Shown: positions 51,245 to 61,100 of the stretch, piece after piece
Numbering within the stretch: position 1 is the stretch's first letter
How the letters are laid out: the number at the start of each line of letters is the position of its first letter
Assembly (NCBI RefSeq): GCF_002879885.1
Contig: NZ_PNYA01000016.1
Coordinates: forward strand, 99,501-163,500
Source: Trinickia dabaoshanensis
GTDB taxonomy: Bacteria > Pseudomonadota > Gammaproteobacteria > Burkholderiales > Burkholderiaceae
DNA length: 64,000 nucleotides
Direction of reading: 5' to 3'
The notes under the pieces: generated by a model
Told to the model about the DNA's origin: nothing
What the model saw: only the letters and a program-made list of their open reading frames with translations
Database searches by the model: none
Made by a program: the position numbers and the translations under genes

Positions 51245-54200
51245 TCACTCCGCGAAACCATACCCACCGCCTCCCGGCGTTTCGATGACGAATACATCGC
51301 CGGCCTCGACCACGGTCGTGTGCGTCGCGCCGAACCGGTCGATCGCGCCGTTGGCGCGCTCCACCCAATTACGACCGGCTTCGCCGCTCTTACCGCCCGC
51401 CAGACCGAACGGCGCGACGCGACGGCGGTTGGCGAGGATGTTGGCCGTCATGCGGCGGGTGAAGCGAATGCGGCGCGTGGCGCCGTCCCCGCCGCTTTGC
51501 TTGCCGATGCCACCGCTGCCCGGGCGGATCGCATGCTGTTCGACGAGCACCGGGAAGCGCCATTCGAGCACTTCGGGATCGGTCATCCGCGAGTTGGTCA
51601 TATGCGTCTGCACGGCCGAGGTGCCGGGGTGGTCCGCACCCGCTCCGGAGCCGCCGGCGATCGTCTCGTAGTACTGATGCGTGTCGTCGCCGAACGTGAA
51701 GTTGTTCATCGTGCCTTGCGAGGCCGCCATCACGCCCAGCGCGCCGTAGAGCGCATCGGTGACCGTCTGCGACACCTCGACGTTACCGGCCACGACCGCC
51801 GCCGGATACGCGGGGTTCAGCATGGAGCCGTGCGGCACGACGAGATCGATCGGGCGCAACACGCCTTCGTTCATCGGAATGTCTTCGTCGAGCAGCGTGC
51901 GGAACACGTAGAGCACGGCAGCCTTGCAGACGGAGCGCGGCGCGTTGAAATTCGTCTGACGCTGCGGGCTCGTGCCCGTGAAGTCGACGCGAGCCTGCCG
52001 AAGCTCGCGATCGATCGTCACCTTGACACGCACCGCGGCGCCATCGTCCATCTCGTAGCTGAACTCGCCGTCGGCCAGCTTGCTGATCGCGCGGCGCACG
52101 GCCTCTTCCGCGTTGTCCTGCACGTGCTGCATGTAGGCGAGGACCACGCCGGCGCCGTAGCGGTCCACCGTGCGCAGCAACTCGGCCGCGCCCGATTCGC
52201 ACGCGGCGACCTGAGCGATGAGGTCGGCGATGTTTTGATCGACGTTGCGGCTCGGGTACGGGCCGGCTAGGAACAGCTTGCGCACCTCGCTTTCGAGGAA
52301 ACCGCCGCCCTCGACGATCTTGACGTTATCGAGCAGCACGCCCTCCTCGAGGATCGTCGTGCTGTTCGGGGGCATCGAGCCCGGCGTGATACCGCCGACG
52401 TCTCCATGGTGGCCGCGCGCGGCCACGTAGAACAGCAGCTCCGAACCCGCGCGGTCGTACACGGGCATGACGACCGTGATGTCGGGCAGGTGCGTGCCGC
52501 CGTTGTACGGCACGTTCAGCATGAACACGTCGCCCGGCTTGAGCGTGCCGCCGTGCTGATTGATGACGCAGGTGACGCTGTCGCTCATCGAGCCGAGATG
52601 CACCGGGATATGCGGCGCGTTCGCGATCAGATTGCCGGCTCGATCGAAGATCGCGCACGAGAAATCGAGCCGCTCCTTCATGTTGACCGAGTACGACGTC
52701 TTCTCGAGCGTCGTGCCCATCTGCTGCGCGATCGACATGTAGAGATTGTTGAAGATCTCGAGGTGCACCGGGTGGCGCTCGGTCGTGATCGACTCGGTCA
52801 GCCGCGGACGCTTGGCCGAATCGATCCATTCCGCCTCGCTGCGCTGCAGGATCAGCGAGCCGTCGTCGAGCATATTCGCGCTCCAGTCGGCCTGCAGCAC
52901 GATCGTGGAGATGTCTTCACTGATCAGCGCGGGGCCGTGGATCGTCGAGCCGGGGCGCAGATCCTTGCGCACGAACAGCGGCACCATGCGCGCATGGCCG
53001 TCGAAGAACATTCGGACGCGGTCCTCGTGCGCCATCCCGCGATCGCCGCGCGACGGCGTCGCCGAGGCGGCGAATGCCACGCCCGGCAGCGAGGCCGATT
53101 GCTGCGTCGCGCCGACCGCTTCGACCGCGATCGATTCGATCACGAGCCTGCGGTTCTCCATGACGAAGCCGAAGCGCTTGCGGTGCAGCGACTCGAACGC
53201 GTGGGTCATGCCCGCCGCATCCGAGAACGCCACTTCGAGCGTCGAATCCGTGTCCTTGTACTTGAGTCGTGCCGTACGGTAGGCGCTCAGGCGCTCGCGC
53301 GGCACGCGCTGGCTCAGGATTTCCGCGGTCGCCTCGCGTTCGAGCGCCTCGAAGCCGGCGCGCAAATCGTTGACCGCGGCCGTATCGAGCAGCGCTTCGA
53401 CCGCACGCTCGCGCACGGCCCGCTGATCGGCGAGCCCCATGCCGAACGCCGAGAGCACGCCGGCGAACGGATGCAGCACGACGCGGCGCATGCCGAGCGC
53501 TTCGGCGACGGCGCAAGCGTGCTGGCCGCCGGCACCGCCGAACGCGCCGAGCGCGTAGTCGGCAACGTCGTGGCCGCGTTCGACCGAGATGGCTTTGATC
53601 GCTTGCGCCATGTTGTCGACGGCGACGGCGAGAAAGCCTTCCGCCAATGCTTCGGGGCTCATCTCGCGGCCCGAATCCTCGCGCACGGTTTTCGCCAGCG
53701 CCTCGAACTTCTGGCGCACGATCGCGGCATCGAGCGGCAAATTGCCGTTCGGCCCGAATACGTGCGGGAAGTGAGCGGGCTGCACTCGGCCCAGCATCAC
53801 GTTGCAGTCGGTGACGGTCAGCGGGCCGTTGTTGCGATAGCATGCCGGGCCCGGATAGGCCCCCGCCGACTCGGGGCCGACCTTCAGACGACCGTTCTCG
53901 TAGCTGCAGATCGAGCCGCCACCGGCCGCCACCGTGTGGATGTCCATCATCGGGGCGCGCACGCGTACGCCGGCCACCTTCGTTTCGAACACGCGCTCGT
54001 AGGCCCCGTCGTAGTGGGCGACGTCGGTGGACGTGCCGCCCATGTCGAAGCCGATGACCTTGCGCTCGCCTGCCGCCTCGCAGGTCTTGACGACGCCGAC
54101 GATGCCGCCCGCCGGGCCGGACAGGATGGCGTCCTTGCCTTGGAAGCGATCGGCATCGGCGAGACCGCCGCTAGACTGCATGAACATGAGGCGCACGCCG

Positions 54201-54940
54201 CCGGTCTGACGCGTCACTCGACCGACGTAGTCGCGCAGAACCGGAGACAGGTAAGCATCGACGACGGTCGTATCGCCGCGACCCACGAGCTTCATGAGCG
54301 GGCTCACTTGATGGCTCACCGAAATCTGCGAGAAACCCGCTTCGCGCGCAAGCTCGGCGACGCGCAACTCGTGCGCGGGGTAACGGTAGCCGTGCATCAG
54401 CACAATCGCGATCGAGGTGATGCCGTCGGCGCGCGCTTGCTCCAGCATGTTGCGTGTGGCCGCTTCGTCGAGCGGCTTGAGCGTGCGGCCGTGCGCATCG
54501 ATGCGTTCATCGATTTCGGCGACACGCTCGTACATCAGCGACGGCAGTTGGATGTGGCGCGCGAAAATATCCGGACGCTCTTGATAGCCGATGCGAAGTT
54601 GATCGGCGAAGCCGCGCGTGATGGCGAGCAGCGTGCGCGCCCCTTTACGCTCGAGCAGCGCATTCGTGGCCACCGTGGTGCCCATCTTGATGACGTCGAT
54701 CTTTTCTTGCGGGAGCGGCTCGTCCGCGCTCAATCCGAGCAGATCGCGCATGCCTTGCACGACGGCGTCCTGATAGCGGTCCGGGTTTTCCGACAACAGC
54801 TTGTGCGTGATGAGCCGGCCGTCGGGACGGACGGCGACGATATCCGTGAACGTGCCTCCACGGTCCACCCAGAACTGCCACTTGCCGTTGCCCGATTCGC
54901 CGTTGCCCATCGAGCTGCCTTGTTGCGTTGCGTCGTTCAT
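51245..54940 (-). CDS. 5-oxoprolinase, fused HyuA-HyuB type
   Basis: A 1,231-residue ATP-dependent hydrolase that fuses hydantoinase A and B halves, the architecture of eukaryote-like 5-oxoprolinases (about 1,200-1,300 residues) that open 5-oxoproline to glutamate. The A half begins WVDRGGTFTDIVAV and carries the ATP-site FDMGGTSTDVA near residue 300; the B half begins near residue 710 with HPVHLEIFNNLYMSI and includes HLGSMSDSV and GHHGDVGG. The ATG at 54940 has GGGGAC upstream; an ATG at 55003 lacks a Shine-Dalgarno. Hydantoin specificity cannot be excluded, but the fusion and the DUF969/979 pair favour 5-oxoproline. Confidence 0.9.
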   Translation of the reverse strand: MNDATQQGSSMGNGESGNGKWQFWVDRGGTFTDIVAVRPDGRLITHKLLSENPDRYQDAVVQGMRDLLGLSADEPLPQEKIDVIKMGTTVATNALLERKGARTLLAITRGFADQLRIGYQERPDIFARHIQLPSLMYERVAEIDERIDAHGRTLKPLDEAATRNMLEQARADGITSIAIVLMHGYRYPAHELRVAELAREAGFSQISVSHQVSPLMKLVGRGDTTVVDAYLSPVLRDYVGRVTRQTGGVRLMFMQSSGGLADADRFQGKDAILSGPAGGIVGVVKTCEAAGERKVIGFDMGGTSTDVAHYDGAYERVFETKVAGVRVRAPMMDIHTVAAGGGSICSYENGRLKVGPESAGAYPGPACYRNNGPLTVTDCNVMLGRVQPAHFPHVFGPNGNLPLDAAIVRQKFEALAKTVREDSGREMSPEALAEGFLAVAVDNMAQAIKAISVERGHDVADYALGAFGGAGGQHACAVAEALGMRRVVLHPFAGVLSAFGMGLADQRAVRERAVEALLDTAAVNDLRAGFEALEREATAEILSQRVPRERLSAYRTARLKYKDTDSTLEVAFSDAAGMTHAFESLHRKRFGFVMENRRLVIESIAVEAVGATQQSASLPGVAFAASATPSRGDRGMAHEDRVRMFFDGHARMVPLFVRKDLRPGSTIHGPALISEDISTIVLQADWSANMLDDGSLILQRSEAEWIDSAKRPRLTESITTERHPVHLEIFNNLYMSIAQQMGTTLEKTSYSVNMKERLDFSCAIFDRAGNLIANAPHIPVHLGSMSDSVTCVINQHGGTLKPGDVFMLNVPYNGGTHLPDITVVMPVYDRAGSELLFYVAARGHHGDVGGITPGSMPPNSTTILEEGVLLDNVKIVEGGGFLESEVRKLFLAGPYPSRNVDQNIADLIAQVAACESGAAELLRTVDRYGAGVVLAYMQHVQDNAEEAVRRAISKLADGEFSYEMDDGAAVRVKVTIDRELRQARVDFTGTSPQRQTNFNAPRSVCKAAVLYVFRTLLDEDIPMNEGVLRPIDLVVPHGSMLNPAYPAAVVAGNVEVSQTVTDALYGALGVMAASQGTMNNFTFGDDTHQYYETIAGGSGAGADHPGTSAVQTHMTNSRMTDPEVLEWRFPVLVEQHAIRPGSGGIGKQSGGDGATRRIRFTRRMTANILANRRRVAPFGLAGGKSGEAGRNWVERANGAIDRFGATHTTVVEAGDVFVIETPGGGGYGFAE

Positions 54941-55196
54941 CGTTGCGTCCCCATCATCTGAGCCGTCGCCGGACGGACCGCCGGCGCACGGTTGCTTACC
55001 CATGTTTGCTGGGATTGATTCTCGATGGGGGAATGCGAGTAAGCGAGCTAGAAAAATAAAATTCGGCCATCAAAAAAATTTGTACCCCTCCCTTCCCGGC
55101 GGCAGACGTGACGAATCGCAGCCATCTTCGTGGACGGCTGCGATTCGCTTGCCGCTGTCTCGGCCAAGGGCGGCGTTCAGTCACGCTTGCGCGCCG
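54941..55196. other. intergenic region with AT-rich tract and a hairpin
   Basis: This gap holds the leader of the 5-oxoprolinase gene and the 3' end region of the giant gene. An AT-rich tract at about 55040-55085 may contain the 5-oxoprolinase promoter. A 12-bp perfect stem CGAATCGCAGCC / GGCTGCGATTCG (55112-55147, 12-base loop) follows the giant gene's stop by 50 bp. It has no T-run, so it is at best a weak terminator. Confidence 0.5.
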
Positions 55197-58100
55197 TCAG
55201 CCGATTCGGATCACGTCCCCTACATAGATGAGATTCGGGTCGCCAGTCGCGCCGGGTTCGGGGGTGCCGCCATCGAGCGAGCTGAAGTCGAACTCCGGGT
55301 TGAGCAGCTCGAAGCGCTTCCAGGCACGCTCGTCCTTCTGGACCGCATCCATGCCCGATGTGTCGATCTCCTTGACGATCGTGCTTTCGTACTCGTCGAA
55401 GATCCCAGCGAGCGTATCGCCGCGCTTCACTGTGACCGTGGTCGGGCTTGCCGACGGAGTTGGGGGCGTGGACGAGCCGGGAGCCGGGGTCGTAGACGGC
55501 GATGGAGTCGCAGATGGCGAAGCGCTCGCCGACGGCGTAGGCGTTGCGGATGGCGAAGCGCTCACCGATGACCCGGGCGAGTTCGTCGGTGTCGTCGACG
55601 GCGCGTTGCCGGGCCCTGTGGCGGGCCGCTGCGGCGGATGTTTCTTAGGTTGGTTCTGAGCAGCCAACCAGGTCCCCAGCGACAGCGTCGCAAGACCAGC
55701 CGCGGCCAACAAGGTCGCCTTCGGAATGCTCCGCGGCGCACCAAGCCCTTCGGCATAGACGGGGTTATTGTCCTTAACCCCGACCTTCTTCACGAGTTTG
55801 GACTGCGCCGCATTCTTCACTCCCATGAGATCCGCGCCTTTGGCAAGGATCGATGCGGTCTTGACTCTGATCGGCACCACCTTTCTCGCGCTCCACCAAT
55901 CGGACTCGGCGCCCACCGCGGTCCAGGCGATCTTGGTAGATGCGGCGCCTGTAACGGCCGCTCCGACCGTCAAGACGGCATCGGCCAAGATCGAACCCGT
56001 ACCGGTCGCCAGGTTGTATACCGACTGCCCGGCAAGCATCAGATTACCGATTGCAATACTCGGCCAGGCGCCGTAGTTCATAAACTCGCGTACGCCCTGC
56101 GCTTCGGCAAGGTTCTTGCCGAATAGGCCACTCGAGCCTGCGAGTAATTGGTAGCCCGCGAACAGACCATTGCCGAATATCAGCGGGAATCCGTAAAGAT
56201 GGGTCAAGGGGTCTTGCCCGATGCCATGTAAGGACGATAAGACGCTAGCGCTATAAGCCGCGGACGTGAGCAGCGAGGCCACGGCCCCCGGATAAGTCAT
56301 CGGATTGGTTAGCTCGAACGAAGCGACCGCGCCTCCCGCCGCCTGATCGGACTTCGCAATCGTGTTGGCCGTGGCACCGGCGATCTTCATTTGGCGCATC
56401 TGACCGGACTCGCCCACCATCCAGTTAACCGTAATGTTCCTAAGGAAGTCCATATCCGCGCCCGCTCGGCCAAACACGGTTTTGGTGCCCGTAGGGCCTT
56501 CGAGCCGGGCCGAGTTGATCGCCCCCGACGCCGTCACCGCGTGCTTGAACCGCTGCGATTGCAGTTTGAATACGCTGCTGTTACTGAGGATTTGCTCGAG
56601 CGTGAATTCCACCGCCTTCCGGTTCAGTTGCGTACTCCCGACGCGTCCAGTCGAGTAGACCGCGCGCAATAACAGCGCAACGGTGCTCGCTGCCGGAATG
56701 ATCATTTCATTATGTACACCGGCCGCCGCAAGCGCCGTCATGGCCACCCAACTGGCGGCGGCGCCAACCATACTCGTCGCCGCAATCATCACGTTGCGCT
56801 TTGTGTTTCGAGCATTCTTGAACGCCTCGTTGTCCGCCTGGCGCCTGTCGATGAGCGTACGGACGCTCATCTCGCAAAGCTGCTGCCCCCGTGTCTTACC
56901 GATATTCGCTGCTTGCAGCCCCTGCTGCATCGCACCTTCCGTGAACACGAGGCCGCCATTTGCCGCTTGCTGCTCGGCTATCCGCTCCAGATCCGCGCGT
57001 GACAGGGCCGGTCCATTGAACCACTCCTGCGCTTTGGCGCGCGCTTGCTCCAGATAAGTGCCAACGTTGGCCACGTTCTGCGCGCCCGTTTGCGTCACCG
57101 GATCGGGCCCAGCCGCGCTCGATTTTGCCGGCGCATTGACAGCGGCTGGAGGGTCGGCCTCGTCGACGCCGTATTTACTGGCGACGAGCGACCCTGTGCG
57201 ATCTTGGCCGGACGCCTTCGCCACGTCCACCGGCGACACGGACCGGCCCTTCTCCAGGCGCATAGCCAAGAGAGCGAGATCCAGCGACGATGACTGCAAC
57301 TGCAGGCTGCGAGGCAGCGATTCGGCCGGTTGGGCAAATCGATGGCCGGTATTGGCGCCCGGCGGTACCCACAGTTTGCCGCGCGCAATGTCGTTCCCCG
57401 AATAGACATCCGACGGAGGCGGACCATCGGGCGTCACGCCGGGGTGCATAAGCTCGTAATTTGCGACCCATGCGTCCAACCGATTCCGCTCGACGTCCGT
57501 CATCTCTTGGATGTGCTGCTGAAGAACCGGGTCATCGCTATGCGCCATGCGGTACGTAAACCAATCCTGCGCGGGCTTCGTGTTTTCATGTATATCCGCG
57601 AAATAGCCCCCCGCGTACCGGTTGAACGCTTCGATATCGATTTTGTGCAACTCGCGCAGCATCGCCTGGTGCTCAGGGCCGTACCAAGGGGCCACCATTT
57701 GGGCATGCGTCTGGATGTTCAAGGTATCGCCGCCCTGCCCGCCGATCCCCATCGCGATCAATTCCGCAGCAGCCTTTGGATCGCTGAAGAAATCGGCTTG
57801 AGCGGGCGCCCACGAGGCATCCATCCCGACGTGGCCGAGCAGCGGATGCGTCGAGACCCACTGTACGAACTCCATGTGCAGTTTGAATTGCTCCCCCCAA
57901 TTGCCCAGGCCGAAAAAGTGAGCCCAGGTAACGGGAACCGGAATCTGACGTCGCGCGGGGTCATTGATAATCGCACGTACGTCGGCGTCGGTCAGGACGA
58001 AGTCCGGGTTATCGAGGTCATAACCGGTCAGGTCGTAAGCCCCCACGCGCATAAACATCTTGATCGCTTCCGACATGTGGTGCACACCGCTCGGCGACCT

Positions 58101-61100
58101 AATCGGATGTGCGTCGCTTCCGAATTCGTTATCTCCCGCGTCCCAATGTACAGTGGTGTGAAGGCCAGCATCGCGGATGCCATTCATCAAATTGATGCTT
58201 GCCGGACGCCGACCGTCCATCCCCGTTTCACCATAACCGACCGGTCTCCAAAAGCGCCGCCGTGGGCGCCCTCGCAACGCGAACATCACCTCCTTGGCCC
58301 AAGGGTTGACCTCGCCGCCCTCCAAGTGAAGGTCCGGATATTTCAGCTTCAACCTCGCAATATATTGCGAGACCGAAAGGGTCACGCCGTCCTTCGTTTT
58401 CACACGCCCATAGGCGGCAGGCTCGAGACCCGAGAGGCATGGGATGAAATCCGCGCGCTGTTCCTCCGGCATGTTGTAGATTTCGTGCAGTAGCTTCTCG
58501 TCTTGTGCCAGCGTCGGGGAAACATCCAGGGCGCTGTGTTTGGTGTAACCAGCCTGATTGCCCGACAAGTTCTTCGTGCCGTAAGGTAGCCCGACCAGCC
58601 TTTTCCGGATGCGGGTCTTCCCGGTTACAAGAGACGGGTCCATCGCTCCGATGCGCGATCTCTTCCAATAAGCTTCCGGCCCGCCTGAAGCTAGTTTGGC
58701 GAACGTCTGCCAGTGCTCGTGGCCCATGACGGCGTCTTCGCGCCCCTCCGCGGCGTCCGTCATCGGTATGTCCACGCGGCGCGAGTTGTCCAGCACGTTC
58801 TTGTTCGGGTAGATGCCCGGGTCCTTCTTCGATCCGAATCTGTCGCTCAGGTCCATTACCGTTTTCAACAACCCGAGCGCCCTATAGCGCAGATCCGGAT
58901 TTTCATTGTCGTGGTTCGCGTACTCGGGGTCGACGTACTCGGCGCCCGGAGGTTTCGGCAGTTCGTGATAGTCGAGATACCAATGGCGAGCGGTGAATGT
59001 GTCGCCGTTGGCGAGATCCTCGCGCGGGCGCGTCGAAACGACGACAGCGTGTTCGTAGCCGGCCGGTGCGGCGCCAAAGTGTTCGTCCCGATGGATCGGG
59101 TCGGAAACTTGTGTCGGACGTCCGCTGCGCCAGTCCACCTCGCGCGCACCCGCGGGGATACATCCGTGCGCGATGACGTCCCCGTCGGCGATAGTGAGCA
59201 CATCGCCCGCCTTCTTGCTCGGCACCTGCACCACGTACACATAGGCGTCCGCCGGTTCGTTCAAATCGCCGACATAGAGCATCGACCGAGCCGTGGACCA
59301 AGCGTTCGCTCCGATAACGACGTGGTCATCGCCGTTCGCCCGCCAAAACAGGCTAGGAGCGTCCGCGAACCTAGCAAACTCCGGCTCGCCGTCCGGGCTG
59401 ACTCGCCGATAGGGCTTGCTGTCGTCCGGATTTACCTTATCCGGCAAAGGACTATCCGCGTTGCGTGAAGGGTTGGATGAGTCGATCCCCAACTCGCCCA
59501 GCCGCGTTTTCGTATGCGTGCGCAACGCACCCGCCACATCGAAATCGGGTCCCGCCGCTGCGACATCGGCCAGCGCATCCTGATGCGCAAGTGCGATCGC
59601 GAATGCCCGCAAGTGAAGCCCGCTTACGTCACCGTGATCGCCGACGGGCCCGAGCGCAGCAACACGGTCCGGGTCCGTCTCGGCCAGGCCGGCAAGAAGC
59701 TCTTGTGCCTTGGCGATCTGCTCGTCGGTCGGCTCTTCGATGCTCGATACGCCGCGCATGTGCGGCGCAGCCATCGGCGGTTGAACGTCGTCGAAATGAT
59801 CGGGATGCGCTTGCTGATATTCGTGCAAAGCGTCGATTACGCGGTCGCGGTCTTCGGGCGTAACAACGGAAACCGAGAGTCTGTCCGTGCGCGCTGCGAG
59901 TGACGTGGGGCCCGCGACCGTCAGATCGGCTACACCCGGGTGGTCCAGCGGGTTGCTATCGACCACACCGACCAAATGCTTGGCGACATCGAGAACGTGT
60001 TCAGGGCGTGGGTTGACGAAGATCCGATGTCCGATCGCTCGCGGCGTCGGACTCACTGCCGTGCGACGGCTCAAACGATAGTCCGCCGTACCCAGCGATG
60101 GGTCTTTGGACAATTTAGCGTCGAGACTGGAAAAAAACGGCTGGCGCTCACCGCTCGGCCTTAGCACCGTAGCCTCTGCACCGTCTGGACGATACTGCGA
60201 AAGCTTATAAAGGTTGCGCAGGTATCGCTTGGGCGAGATGCCGGCGACCCGCGCCTTGCGTGACGGCGCCTTGGACGACTGACGCATCAGAGCATGGACG
60301 TCGTCGGGCGACGAGGCGCTCGCCTTCAGCACCCGGCCGAGCAAGCCGTCAAGCGATGCTTGCACTGCCGCCGCTTCCTCGGCCTCGGCCTTCGCAATCG
60401 CCTGCTGTGTTTCGTAGGTGCGCAGCGGCGTCGGGTCGAAGCCCGGTGTGCGCCGCGCGCGGTCGCCCGCGAGTACCGGATCGGGTTCGTAGGACGTGTC
60501 GGTGCGAACCGGAACGTGCTTTGCTCCCAGGGCCTGCACTTCCTGCACCGCATTGTCGTCGCCGCCAAAGTACAGCGCTTGATCGGCGATGTCGGAGATG
60601 TGCGCCGGCGCGGCGTCGCCCGACACGCGCACGACGTAGTTGCTCTTGGCGGTGATGCTGCCGCGGACTTGATCCGGGACCAAGCCGGCCGTCTCGACGC
60701 CCAATGAATGGGCGGCGTCGTACACCATCGACCCGATACCGTCGTTTGCGCGAGACACGACGAGCACGTTCTGCGCACCGTGTTGGTTGACGATGTCGGT
60801 CAGCTTGGCGAGCACATCGGCGGCCGCGGCGTCCGGCTGTGCGTAACCCCTTCTGTAGAAGCCGCTCACGTAGACCACATGCTTGCGGCTACTCGAGGCG
60901 TAGTTTTTCAGCCATTCGATGCTGACGATCCGCTGGCGGCTGGCTGCCGTAGTGGATAGCGTCGCCGGGTCAGGCTTGGCCGGGGCTGTTGCAGCACTGA
61001 CAGGCGAAACAGCCTGGTTGCTCTCGCTTGAAGAGCCCGATGCCGCCGCGGCGGCCGGTGCAACTTTGGCACGCCGGTTCTTGCCGCCGCGGTTCTTGCG

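Noticed and set aside
52406..54961. 851-codon plus-strand frame opposite the 5-oxoprolinase
   Set aside because: Again an antisense shadow caused by strong GC3 bias; no motif or ribosome-binding site.
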